A stretch of DNA of 64,000 nucleotides from Marisa cornuarietis (taxonomy: Eukaryota > Mollusca > Gastropoda > Architaenioglossa > Ampullariidae). The notes beneath the pieces were generated by a model. That model saw only the letters and a list, made by a program, of their open reading frames with translations, did not search any database and was not told the DNA's origin. This document shows, piece by piece, positions 45,511 through 57,415 of this stretch (position 1 is the first letter of the stretch; each line of letters starts with the position of its first letter). The position numbers and the translations under genes were made by a program. Where the stretch lies: assembly GCA_004794655.1 (NCBI GenBank), contig SMMW01000085.1, positions 868,001 through 932,000 of the forward strand, read 5' to 3'.

Positions 45511-48500
45511 TATCTATCTCCTCTGTCTACCTGAACACGAGGTCGTTCTCAACGGTCGTAAAGAAAAGCTAGGAAGTAGGGTCAGGATCACAAGCGGCTT
45601 GGCACAGCAGCCCACACAAGTTGGAAGCTGCCAGCAGAAAGTCTTTGGCTTAGTGTCAAGTCACGTGGCCCTGGCGTCGTCTGCACCGTTACACCTTTAG
45701 CTAAGCATGGGCGGCTCAAGGTGTCAACTCCATGCGTGTTCCGACGCTGATAGAACGGTTTAACAGTTGGACCTGCGACTGGGGCCTTCAATCTTTCATG
45801 CATTCTCCTGTATATGGATGTCGGAGTTTTTTGTATCATGCCAACTTCAGAGTCGTCCTGTAGAAGATCATGCTTTCTTTTACTTTTGGGGTATCTATTT
45901 GGGGTATCTACTTTGTTTCTGCTAGACATATCGTCTGACATTTGTTCAGATCTCATTCTTCCAGTTTTCCTCTTTTTTCTTCTTTAACTCATCCTCTCCT
46001 TTTTTTCATGTTAATTTCTTACAATTCTTTTTTTTATTTTAGTTATTATTATTTTTTGTTTTGCTTTTTGACCTTTTTTCTTTTATTACTTTGTCTCTGT
46101 TTATTGAACTTGATTTGACTAGGTCTTTCGATCATATGACTTGACGAGACTCTGTCTTCGACTTCTGGACGTATGGTATGATAGGCGCTGTCTTAGACTG
46201 ACTTTCTGTCATTGTGATATCCCGAGCCGCTCTCCTAGACGCCTTCCTGTTATATATCGCTGTCTGTAAAGACAGTCTAAGGACGAGAAAGAGTCCAGTG
46301 AGTAGATCCAGTCTACACTCACATCGCCTTCAGCGACTCTGTGACCCTGTGACCTTGTGTGAGACCTCCGAGGGTCCCCTTTTCTTCCTTCTCCATCTCT
46401 TTTCTTCTCATCTCTTTTTATTTTTCCTTTGTTCATTCATTGATTATGTTTTATGCGTAATTAATCTAGTTTCTCTCCTTACATGTGCAAATATTATTCG
46501 ATCACCCAAGCCTTCTCATCTTAGCAAGCACAAAGCTGCCCTTTTAAAGTAAAGGTACCTTTAAAAAATTGTCTTTAAATATTGAATCACTTTCAGTCGT
46601 ATTCCTAGCCACGATGATCAAACACATCTTTAAGGCACTGTGTCTAGAACGGACGAAGAGCGTTGTGTCTGCAGAGGATTATATTACAGCAATAGTTCCA
46701 AAGAATGAGTTCTGCTCAGGCAACCGCACGTGGGTCTTGTTTGAAGATCATTAACAATGAAAATGCGCCTTAACGCATGCAAGAAATGCAGTCAGATGAG
46801 GAGCCCTGTATTTCTTGTGAAAAGTAAAAGAACAAAATTAAAAATAAGAAAATCGTGAACGGGAGAAAAACGGAATGAACGAAACAAACAAGATGACTGA
46901 ACAGGGGCGAGTCGGAGCGTAGGTGGGTGAATGGGTAAAGCGTTTGACATGCATAATTGTAATTTAATGTATAATTATAATTCTAAATCACTTAACTCTC
47001 CCAAACCTAATACTTGATCTGGTCGCAAACAAACGCACGCTTTCCCAAGAAACAAAACTTAAGATGTTCTGGACGTGTCAAACTAAATTCAAATTTTGGG
47101 AGAGAGAGAGAGAAATAGGACGGAGTTAAAAAACTTTTGCCGTCTCGATCCATATATAAACTGTTGTGATGTTCACTTATAATGTCATCAGTTAGAAAGT
47201 ACTTTTACGAAAATCATAACTAGACAAATATAGCTATAATCATCGGTGTCCTACACCCACACTCCTCCTACCATTAAGAGCGTCTGGGTTGGCATTTGAA
47301 GCAATCATGCGATCGTTATCAGCAGCATGTCAATGTGACGAAGCACAAATATGACAGGTAAGCCGAGCCGATGGCCAGGAAATAATTAATGGAGGTCTTT
47401 CATGAACGTATTTATGATGAGGTATTACCGGACCTCGCCCAGCAGCCACCATGATGGAAGAGAGTTTGACGACCGTATCCGCTGCTACCGTCATGGCAGC
47501 TGCACTGCGTGGTCTCCAGTAGGCATGAAAGGAGTCTGGCACCACGATGCATGACTGTCGCACAAATATTTGCTCGTAGCTGTGTGTGTCCCAGTCCATG
47601 ATTGTTACACAAATGTTTGCTCGTAGCTGTGTTGTACTGGCCTCACTCTGTGCTCTCCTTTTTTTTGTATTGCTGTATTATTAAACGAGGATAAAACAAA
47701 TAATAATAATAGTTGTCTTATATCAGAGGCAAGGAAAACAAGTTAATCATTTCTTTTTTTTTAATTGTCGTGATCTTACCTCTGGACATTATCGCCCTCC
47801 TGTTCGTCATTAGCACCATCTTGCTCGCCATTATCACCTTGTTGCTTTATCCGGTTTATCTTTGCGCTTTGCCTCGGCCTCCCCCCCCCCCCCCATTCAT
47901 GTCCTCTTTTTCTGTCTGTCCAGCCGACCAAACGACTGACTCACTCACTCCTCCATCCACGCTCTGCACTCAAACCACTGCCGCGACAACTGTCGATATC
48001 CTAAATGCAGCATATGGGCACCTAATCCATACAGACCAAGTCTTTTTTGTTCTGCCTGAGTTATTTTGACAGGAAGACATTCTCCGCCTCGCTTCGGAAG
48101 AGAGATTTCTGACGGGAAGTAGACACATCACTTTTGACGTGCGATTTCATCAACATTGTCGCATTGTGTCGATCACACCATAAAGGGAAACCACGGCAAA
48201 TATTTTTATAGCGCGAGGGAGAAAGAACTGAACAGAAGGCGAAGCCAGTAACGGGATGGCGACGTTAGGAGACGAGCGAGAACAGGTCACGTGCTGTATG
48301 TGGGAAGGAAGGATGTTTGACGGCCCCTGCATCACCCAAGACACGACAAGTGGGTGGGGAAAAGTTGGAGAAGAGGCGGCTGAATATGTTACACAAGTAT
48401 GAGAACACTAAAGTACTATGAGAATTAGTCACGTAGTTGGCATCTGTGCTTGTGGTAGCCGACAAACCTCTTACATCTGTAATAATTCACTAAGGTAACT

Positions 48501-48631
48501 GACATGTTACTTACAATGAACCGTGTACGGTTACTGACAAAGCATCTGACATTTATTGAAAAGGTAACTGGCACCGTTTGCTATCAAAAAGACAGCTGAC
48601 ATCTTATTCCTGACAAGATATCTAACAACTT
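45511..48631. other. No gene recognised (about 3.1 kb)
   Basis: T-rich DNA at 45.96-46.10 kb and a 14-C run at 47881-47894. Around 48.48-48.62 kb there is a very degenerate repeat of GGTAACTGACA-like units leading up to the LINE. No coding sequence was recognised. Confidence 0.5.
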
Positions 48632-49152
48632 TTGTATTTAACCGGTATCCGAAATCGTGTCGTTGATGATGTATCAGATGTATCCAGACAACTACGCTCT
48701 TCGTCTGACGACCGTATCCTAACTGTTCCTGTCACCAGAACAACAACATATGGTCACAGGACTTTTGGTTACTGTGCTGCAAAACAATGGAACTCTCTTC
48801 CTTTCCATATCCGCCACCTTCCTACAACTGAATCTTTCAAATCTGCACTGAAAACGCACCTCTTCCTTGAGCATTACTCCTAACATAGTCCACACAATGC
48901 TCGTCCTTCTTAACCCCGCCCCCTTCCCTCTTGCTACTTTATCCATCTTTCTCGCAGAATCACTATATTTTTCTGTTCCTGTTACTTGATGCCTTTTGTT
49001 TTCTGTTTCGTCAGTACTGTCGTTTTCTTTCGTCCCTTTGTTCTGTGTCTACTTAGTCCACGTCTCTTCCTCGTTTTAAGCGCTAAGAGCATGCTCTCTA
49101 TGAGTGTGAATATGCGCTATAAAAATCTTCACTATTATTATTATTATTATTT
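48632..49152 (+). mobile_element. Non-LTR retrotransposon, 5'-truncated 3' end
   Basis: The plus-strand frame 48632-48883 ends in a peptide typical of the C-terminus of LINE reverse-transcriptase polyproteins (jockey/CR1-like group): RSSSDDRILTVP, YGHRTFGYCAAKQWNSLP, IRHLPTTESFKSALKTHLF, then stop. A 3' untranslated region of about 250 bp follows, ending TATGCGCTATAAAAATCTTC and an (ATT)n tail at 49131-49152. Intact elements encode endonuclease and reverse transcriptase and insert by target-primed reverse transcription. Here only the last ~80 codons remain, so it is dead. The same 3' UTR recurs at 28216-28350. The clade is an inference from the C-terminal motif. Confidence 0.88.
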
Positions 49153-49404
49153 TGTTTGCTAGTGAAAGTAAAGCACATTTTTGACATCAGAAAGATGTCT
49201 GATCTCTTATTGAAATTTTTGACATATTTTATTATAGAAATCTACCCGTTTGTAACTAACAAGCCATATAACACATAATATCTTTGCGTCGTCTCTGCTT
49301 TTGACGAAGTTTCTTTTGTAATTATGAAAAGATTATCTGATTAAGGACGCTAATATGAACTATAACGGACTTTCAGTCAAATCAAGTTTCTCAAGAACCT
49401 TCCT
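49153..49404. other. No gene recognised
   Basis: AT-rich spacer between the LINE tail and MITE copy 2. Confidence 0.5.
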
Positions 49405-49673
49405 GGGGGTCAGTTGCACAACACGTTTTTAAACCTTAAAACTGTTCTAAAGAAGCAAAATCTCTTCTCTGCAATTTTGATGCATTGCACAAGAACATAC
49501 AAAAAAATTGTACTGACAGGACGGAAAGTCAGACTTAAACAACTTTATCTTACTTAAAGCAGTTTTAGTTTAAAAATTCTAAAATTGTGGTGTGCACTTT
49601 AAACTGATTATCTAAATAGATTTAAGACCTAAAAGTGTTTAAAATTAGAAATGTGTTGTGCAACTGGCCCCTG
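49405..49673 (-). mobile_element. MITE copy 2 (inverted relative to copy 1)
   Basis: The ends are TGGGGGTCAGTTGCACAACAC and GTGTTGTGCAACTGGCCCCTG, imperfect terminal inverted repeats. The interior is the reverse complement of 30895-31170, including TACTGACAGGACGGAAAGTC, AACTTTATCTTACTTAAAGC and GTGGTGTGCACTTTAAACTG. The length is about 269 bp and there is no coding capacity. Confidence 0.9.
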
Positions 49674-49734
49674 ATGTTTATTTTTTTAAGTTTTACAAAC
49701 TCAGAATTCTACCAGCCAATAACACATTCATTAA

Positions 49735-49990
49735 TTAACCACAGTCACAAATGTACCAGATTCATAAATGCACTACAGTTATAAATGTTTTAACGCAATG
49801 ATAAATGTACCACAGTAAGTTCCCCAGGTGCAAATGTAATACACCACGATCATAAATGCACCCTTTAAAACTCCTCCGCCCTCATATATACACCAGTCAC
49901 CGATGTACCAGTTATGAACTGTAGTCATGAACAGACTCACTGTAGTCAAAAATGTTCCAGTTATAAAGGAACCCCAGTCGTGAATGTCAG
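49735..49990. repeat. Degenerate short tandem repeat, ~20-24-bp units
   Basis: Phrases like ACCACAGT, CATAAATGTACCAG and TTATAAATG recur about ten times with irregular spacing, indicating an old minisatellite. Confidence 0.65.
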
Positions 49991-52900
49991 AAAGAAGTGA
50001 AGGATCGCTATAACCATGTCTGTGAAAACCACGACAGTTCACTGTCTAAACCTTCCGATAAAGCATTACGCGGAGGCATGAACTAAGCCACTAGAAAATA
50101 AAAAAAGATGTAATAAAACATTTTATGTAAATGACAAGGTCGAGTTGTCTATAAAAATGGTGTCAGTCCCACTAACAGCCGGCGTTTTGGTTTCTCAATG
50201 TAGCTGCACTGTCCACTGGTTAGGTGTCAGGTTTTCTTTCAGACCCTCTGGTGCTGACTGGGTTTGCCTCAACATTGACTCGCGGTGTTTGTGCAGTCGC
50301 CCAGGGGTCCAGTGGCTCGTGGATGAAGCTGGACTAGAAATTGACTTTAGAGGAGGCCGCAGCAAGGAGTAAAGTGGGGGAGGAGGCGATTGTGGCTGGC
50401 CGCTGCGCTTCACGCAAGACAGCCTTGCACTTGGACTGTGGCCAGCAATTAGACCACCTTCCTGGGCAGAGCGAGCCAGGCGGAAATTGAGAAAGTAAAA
50501 ACTGAGAGGCATCTACCGTCTGATTGAACAGGCATCCGTGTTATTGCAAGCGCTAAACCCTTCTTGGCACGTCGTGTCCTAACAGTGGAATTTCGAGCCA
50601 CCTTGGTTTGTTTTCCTCTTTACCCCTCTTTATAATAATGTAGACTCCATTTTATATATATATATATATAAATTCGGTACTGGTCTTTAATTGATCCCAT
50701 TTATTCAGTGTTTTCGGTGCGAAAACTCTCCACCCTCCCTCCCGAATAACTTCCATCATTGCAACTTTGTGGAATGACTCCTGGCTATGAGACTGAGGAT
50801 CGTGAATACATTGTACGTACAGAGTTCACCACAGTCAATCCTTCATAACTTCCGAGGAAACAGAGCCGAGTGAGTTCAGTCTATTTCGAAAAAGGAGACG
50901 ATATAAAAGCAATCTGTGGGCATTGACTACCAGCGTGGAACGCAGGGCTCAGTTAGTGGCGGCCACTGGAACCAGGAGGTGAATGGATAGCCATCCAACG
51001 ATGATGCTGGAGCTCTCTCCCATGGGCAGTCTTCTAGAATAGTGGCAATAAAGCAGAGATTGCACACAATACGTCGCGCGCCTCTGTTCTTTCAAAGCAT
51101 GTTGCGATGGGCCCGCCAGCTGTGCACAGCAGCCCCATTTTGACGTCCATTTCAACAAATTAACACTGCCTTTATCATCTTTCATCCTTTCTGTATCATC
51201 TTCATACGTCCTCCGAGAAAGGAGATAACGTCTAACTGGTGAAATCACACCAAATCTTTCAAGATCAAAGGAACTTTTTTTATATTCTCAAACACAATTT
51301 GTTGTCGCGTCTCTGATACAAGAGTTTATTTTAATGTCTGATCGTTTCTCTCCCACCCCCAACCAAAACACAAGAAGGACGTGCACTGATTTGGGCAATA
51401 AATCACGCTAGGTGTCTGGGGCCGTGGATCTGGTGATGAAATATGCATCAAAGTGAATTTCTCCCTGCAGCAAGCGACGTGGTAACGAGAGGTCCACTGG
51501 GCCCAGTCTCACTGCTTTCTCGCCTGGTATTTTTTTCTGGACTGCTCAGAGAAGCTCAGAGAAGTAAAAATGGTCTTCGCACCATCGGCGGACAGGGCGG
51601 TCTTGGCTGTGTCATTACAGATGCTTTCGCGCTGATGTCGCCTCGGGCAGGTTGCGAATGTTCTGAGTCGTCACTATGTCTTGCGGCTGGAGTGCCGATG
51701 TATCTACTGGTGCACTGGAGAAATGGTGGCAAATGCTTGTGATGATGGAATTAAAAAAAAAGAAGGAAGAAAAAGAAGATAAAGAGGTCAACAACTAGAG
51801 TTTGTAAATGGTGGGTCTTAAGTATACATACCAAATAGGACTTTACTAGCAAATTTTCCAAAAGATTATACCATGATGAAAATCTTTAATAATTAAATAT
51901 TCGAGGGCTTTTGGGTATAATTACGGCCTCGAGAAGACTCGTGCTTAACTGAAACAGACTTAAGGTCAACATGAGAAAAAATATTACTGCATTTAGTGAG
52001 AGAGGTTGGTAGGATCTTTAATTAAAACATTAATAAAGAAAGAGTAGAGAGACATACTCGCAACCAGTGACGCAGACGTTTGGGTCCCTCTTGTCTTGGC
52101 AATAGATCGCATAATTGAATACAGAAAGAGCCCAAGATTGTCCCGACCATCTGGCGGTCCGGCCAGCAGGAGCAAGTGGTCTGGCACCGAGGGCTCGCCG
52201 ATGTCACAGGGTTCTCGCAAACAGCACCCTGAGCCACTCAATGTAGCTCTGTGACTGCCAGCCGCCCCTGGCGCATGACAACACTGCGGAGAAGGCCTAG
52301 AAATATGAAGGTGTCGGAATGAGTGGACAGCGGCCCAGATCAATATGGAATATCCACTGAGGTTTCGAGCCAATCTACTGGACGCCGAAAAAAAAGAGAG
52401 GGGGGTGAAGAGAGGTGAGGAATCTGGCACGAGCGATAACTTTTAACCCCTACCTACTAAGATATACGTCACCAACGTGCTTGCCCCTGGTCCTGAATGC
52501 TTTGAAGCTACTTTTTTTAGAGACAGGATTTGGTGGAGACACCAGAGCGATCCGCGGGATGGTGATGTTGTGACTGGGTTAATCAGAGCCGTTTCGCACG
52601 ATAGTGTTTTTGCAGCCAGTCTAGGAGACGTTCTTAGTCCAGGTCAGCTCCTGCTAGTTTCTAATTAGCATCGCCACTCACTAGCACGGAGTTTCCAACC
52701 TAATTAAGAGTGATGCGAGTAGGTTGTTTCAAAGGAAAATTAGAGCTTTTCTTACGCTGTGCATTAGATATGAAGAAAAGCTCACGGTCATAGGTGACAT
52801 ATAGTCAAGTAAATAAAAAATATTAATAAAAATAAAACAAAAAGCTATAAATATGTTGTGCATTTGCTTTAGACAGAAGGATTCACAGACGTTTGAATAA

Positions 52901-55340
52901 CGTTGTAGGAATTTTATTTACTTTGGGAACGTTCGTGAGAAAGCTCACAGAAATCTGCTGCAGTTTCCCCCCCCCCCCCCGTCTGCCTTAACTCTAATCA
53001 TACGGTGCTGCCAACTTCGGTTAAGGAGTCTTTGAGTCTTTACTCGAGACATTGAGCTGAAACTGTTGTCTGCCGCACCTGGCAACAGCGGCTGTAAGTG
53101 TGAAACATGTTGGCCATATCGATCAAAGACAAATAAACAACGATACTTTGGGATAGCAGCTGCAGCAGCTCAGCCCAATCTTTTGAAGAGAGATAAAGTT
53201 TCACATTTTTAAATATAACATCAGAAGTCAAGTGCGCAAAAGATTGTTTGGGTAAAAGCTCATTGCCAGATCCTGTTTCACCAAATGTACTTTGGGTTAC
53301 ACCCCTCTTCCGTTCGTGAGATAAACGCCTACAAACCTCACCATACACAGATAGACATCAAAGTCGTGCCCTCATACAATGGTTAATTAATATGATTATA
53401 TTCTTCGTTCTTCTATTGGCTTAGGCTTGACCTCTGAGGTCTGAGTTGTTAACCTCTTCTCGTGCATTGAGGAATATCTCCAGATAGGATGGTGGATATT
53501 TACACAGAAATAGGTTCTCCCATCGAGCTTTATCCAATCTTAAGATACAAAAGAAAACAACTTATAACCTCACTAGCCTTGTAGCACCGAATGAAAAAGT
53601 TTGACTTCTTTCTTTGCAACTTTCTGTTTTGTTTGTCTTAGTATTGCGATCTCAGGTTACGCAATAGTTCTGTTTGTACTATTTAAGTGTAGAAACGAAA
53701 AAGTGGTTACAATTAGGATTTTTGGAAGAACGTTTGAATAGGTAAATAAACATTGTTTTGATGTCAAATCACAGATACATAACAAATCATTGTCAAAACC
53801 CAGCTGCCTACCCAGTTCCCGATCAGAATTGGCATATTTATGCGGCATATTTCAGCGTCCAGACGCTCTCCTACATTTTAATCAGGTCGTCTTTGGAGAT
53901 GAGTCTGACCTTTGTGTGAACTTTAGGGCAAGGCAACGCATTTCTTTCCCATAAACCATCCTTTGTTCCTACAGAAAACCGCGTGCAGTGTGGACTTAAT
54001 GCCCTCCGTGATCTTATAAAACTAGCTGGACTCTTTATTTTGATAAACTTCGACAGATTGTTTTTGGGAAGAGTTCTCTCAGATGTGCGCCTACGTTAAA
54101 ATTTGTTATTTGACGATTTTTCTCTGAGACCCTGGATGCACTGGTCAGTAGTCCATATCACACCCCGGCCCAGGGGGAGTTTAGGGTGACACAAATATGT
54201 CTGAAGTTCAAGTGTCGTCGGGAAAACGAGTTTAGCTGTTTCCACGCCAGGGTTTTCGCTCTGAATATTGATTCGTCGACTTGTTTTCACTTCAGAATCG
54301 TAAAAAGTCATTGAAGTTGACTCGTTTATTCACGTTTTCAGTTGTTTAATCGATATTCTTTCGTGCTCGCTCGAGCTTGTTATTTACTTTTGAGCCTTCT
54401 ATTCTTTGAGCCTATGAATTAGCCATTATTGTTGTTTGAGCTTTGATTTAGCCATTATTCTTTGGATCACGTCCATTTCTAGCTTGTGTAGCTCTCTTTT
54501 TACATTCACACGTGTGTGGGTATACATGTAAATTACCATGCAATTAACAAAATATACATTTAGCTAGGGTTTCTTTTCCCAAGCTCATCTTCATCGAAAA
54601 GGTGGCTTTTCTTACCATTGACCTTTGTGGTTCAGATGATTGAATTCAGTTTGCTGTAGGGTGTTGTACAGTATTGTACACTGGCCTTAAAACCTGTGGT
54701 GGAAGTAGAGGAAGATGATTTATCAAAGGCGCACACGTGGACAGGTATTAAATAGCTGAGCAGAGGATATTTGTGTTTACCACTGAACATCATTAAAATA
54801 GAAAAACAAGCGATTGGTCATTTTGTGAGCTGAAACTTTCGCTGAAACGCTGGCGATTAAGATATTTAACAAAATATATTAAAAAATAATAATTTGATTA
54901 CGTACAAGAATCATGATAAGGGCAAGATTGAAAGATCTAACGAAACTCAAAGACAAAAACACTTTTGTTTAAAGCCAGAGAAGCTGCTTTTTGTCTTTTT
55001 TTATTTCGTTCTTTCTTTCTATTATTTCTCAAACGCTTCCTCATGTGATGATCGTCGTCATTAAAGTTGAAAACAACGATGCTCCTTAAAAGCGTGCTAA
55101 GGTCAGTGAAAGTGGAAAAGACGATAAGCTGTAATTAGAAGACATGATGGGTGGTTAGTAAAGAATGCAACATTTAAAAAGCTATAATTACAAGAGGCAG
55201 CGAACTTTTGTAAACACTTGTTACAAGACAACCAGTAATTGCTTCTGAGAGTGAAGTTCTGGAAAACAAGCTCTTTTGTTGAAACTGTCTCCCCTGCCGA
55301 GGCCATTAAGTGCGACCACGCATAAAAGTCTAACAAGTTA
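49991..55340. other. No gene recognised (about 5.3 kb)
   Basis: A (TA)n run lies at about 50654-50671 and a 14-C run at 52967-52980. Several frames (51993-52430 minus, 52477-52668 plus, 53040-53348 minus, 54096-54311 minus) look moderately protein-like but show no family motif. A possible terminal exon at 50243-50372 is noted in the findings. Confidence 0.4.
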
Positions 55341-55577
55341 CCCACTGCAACCGGTATTGTAGTGGTTACACTCGCTGGTCACCTCTGCAGTGAGCGGCTC
55401 AGGGTTCGAATCTCGTCTCGGGACACTCTGTATATGACACCTGTCCGCAGTGCTGGGTGTCGGGGATTTTCTCCGGGTGCTTCAGTTTCCTCCCCCTCCC
55501 TCTCCCACATCCCATAGTACAAAATCACCTCAAGGTGGAAGCACTTTATTCTTACTAAATAAACAAACCAACAAAAG
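55341..55577 (+). mobile_element. Second tRNA-derived SINE type
   Basis: A tRNA-like head has an A-box-like TTGTAGTGGTTA near 55357-55368 and a perfect B box GGTTCGAATC at 55403-55412. Next comes TCTCGTCTCGGGACACTCTG, then GGGGATTTTCTCCGGGTGCTTCAGTTTCCTCC, a central block of the kind shared by many animal repeats. The 3' part reads CACCTCAAGGTGGAAGCACT and ends in an A-rich AAATAAACAAACC stretch. It differs in sequence from the 4.0 kb family. I could not find a clear target-site duplication, so the ends are approximate. Confidence 0.65.
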
Positions 55578-55789
55578 TGAAAGTTTATTATAGTTAATCG
55601 ACGAGGACTTAAATTTTAAGTAATCGCTTTCGTCTTACTGATTTACAGGTACTACAATAAAAAAAAAATTGTTTACATCCGGAAAATTATTGGCTTCTTT
55701 TATATAAGGTTAGTATAAGTAAGCCTCTAATGATTCAGTCTGGCGTCTTTAGTGTGTTGTATATTCATTATCTTATATTTTCGTGCATT

Positions 55790-56925
55790 TACTTTAAAAC
55801 GGAATATTTATTAAGCATCTAAATTCTAAATCCATTAAGGTATCAATTTCCTGTCTCTGGTCCCACGGGAAATGGCAAACCAAAGTGCAAAGTGATCCTT
55901 TGTAGATACAGTGCACATGAAGAGACTTATTTGTATAAACAAAATAAAGTAAATTCCTCATGCCATGTTCAAAATAAGGTTTCACTTTTTGTGATCCTGC
56001 AGCCTTCTGTAAAAGCTCTGCGATCGTTGGCTTCTTTATCTTTATTTATTTTTATTATCTTGATCTGCAATAACACATTGGACTCTCATTCCAGCAGTTG
56101 TGACTTAATGCAATCCATTAGCAGAGAATAAAGAATGTTACTCTTGACTGGTCCTCTGTACAGGGAGTATCCCACAGGTTGTTTCCAGTTGGTTATGAAA
56201 CCACGAACAAGAAAAAGAAACACTGTGACATGACAAACTTTGATCTGCCTAAAGTACCAAAATCCTCAAGACCTTCTACTTGATCTTTTTAGGGTTGTAA
56301 GTATTTTTTTCCTTTAATGCTCATTTCATCAAATATCACAGAGCAAAGAGCAACATTTGCTGGCATTGAGTGTGTTTTGTGTTTCAAGACAGCCAGAATG
56401 CTCTCACTAAAAGCTGTTGGGTGCTTACAGCTGCCACTGATCTTAGAAGTAGATGGCACATAGTTGACAAAATAAAGATTTTTTTGAGTAACTTGTATGC
56501 TTTCTAGCTTACACGAAAAAGTGATAATGCTGCAGCTTTTTCAGTGTCAGACCGTCTGCTCACCTTTTTTCTCTTTCCCACCACTCTAAGCTGAGCTTCT
56601 ACAAATGGAGCAGCAGAAGTGGGCAATAAATGGTACAGATCCTCTACTAATCGTTTTTTCCTGTCTGCCCCTTGTAGTCCCTCTGTATTTTCTGATTCCG
56701 ATAGTACACCTTGTTCCGAACACTCTTAAGCTTTTTAGATAAGATCTGTTTTTGTTTTGGGCAATAGCCGCTTGATCCTGATTTGTTCAGGTTCTTCAGT
56801 AGTTGTTGGGAGCGTATCTTTCCTTTTCTCTGTATAAAACTAAAATCAGAATACTGTTCCAGACTAGTAACTCGTTCACACATGTAATAGAGCACAATAT
56901 TCATTCTGTAAAAATTTAATATCAT
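55790..56925 (-). pseudogene. P-element/THAP9-like transposase relic, coiled-coil and catalytic part
   Basis: Minus-strand translation across three frames gives family segments in the expected order. First is a basic coiled-coil-like stretch ending KKLKSVRNKVYYRNQKIQR (56925-56650). Then come LVEDLYHLLP and KAYKLLKKIF-like remnants (56655-56490), FDEMSIKGKKYL (from 56333), DQVEGLEDFG, and VRGF-x-x-NWKQPVGYSLYRGPV (about 56210-56145). Next are LLMDCIKSQL, NDRRAF (about 56030-56010), and finally KPYFEHG-x-x-NLLYFVY (from 55985). FDEM, VEG-x-E/D-FG and NWKQPVGY are hallmarks of P-type transposases. At least five stops or frameshifts separate them. Intact enzymes are RNase-H-fold, GTP-dependent DNA transposases. 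Confidence 0.85.
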
Positions 56926-57154
56926 TACACAGCTCTGTCTATCTTTTCAACACATAACCAATTGCTTTTATATCATTTACACATTTCTCTACCAACTTCA
57001 ACAATCAGATTATTGAAAAAAAAACTGCCAAAGTAAAGGTGTATCAAATAAATATTAAGATTACTGGAAGAAACTTTGATCAGAATGAAACAAAAATCAC
57101 ATGGGGTGTGATGAGCTCTTATTTATGTCTGAAATGTATAGCTTTCAACTGTAC

Positions 57155-57415
57155 CTGTATCAACATCAACTTGTCTGCACGGTTTCTTTTATGGGACTTT
57201 TGTGCTGGATCTCTCCTTTAGTTTTCTTTTTATGGTAACTGGAGGTGGTGGATGAGGAACATCAAAGAGGGTAGGGACAGCATTACACACTAATCTTGTT
57301 CTTTCTGCTGGGACTTCGAATTGACGAGATTCAAAGTGTTTGCTGCAGATGGTAGCCCCCAGTAGAAAGTACACTGGCAGTCTGACGGCGGCTATTCCGA
57401 ACCCAAATACTGCTT
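57155..57415 (-). pseudogene. THAP-domain exon of the P-element/THAP9-like relic
   Basis: This is an exon-like block on the minus strand. An acceptor-like ATTATTTCAG ends at 57416 and a donor-like ACAG|GTACAG lies at 57155/57154. In one frame the first part reads IWVRNSRRQ; after a frameshift it reads ICSKHFESRQFE (57350-57315) and AVPTLFDVP (from 57281). These fit the THAP zinc-coordinating module: the W-x-x-x-x-R helix, C-x-x-H-F and the AVPT box. A stop follows 20 codons after AVPT. THAP domains bind the transposon ends in P-like elements. The upstream exon with the first zinc-binding cysteines was not found. Downstream lies the catalytic part. Confidence 0.8.

Noticed and set aside
51993..52430. 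145-codon minus-strand frame
   Set aside because: Unpatterned Leu/Ser-rich peptide without domain, signal peptide logic or splice signals, overlapped by a second minus frame.
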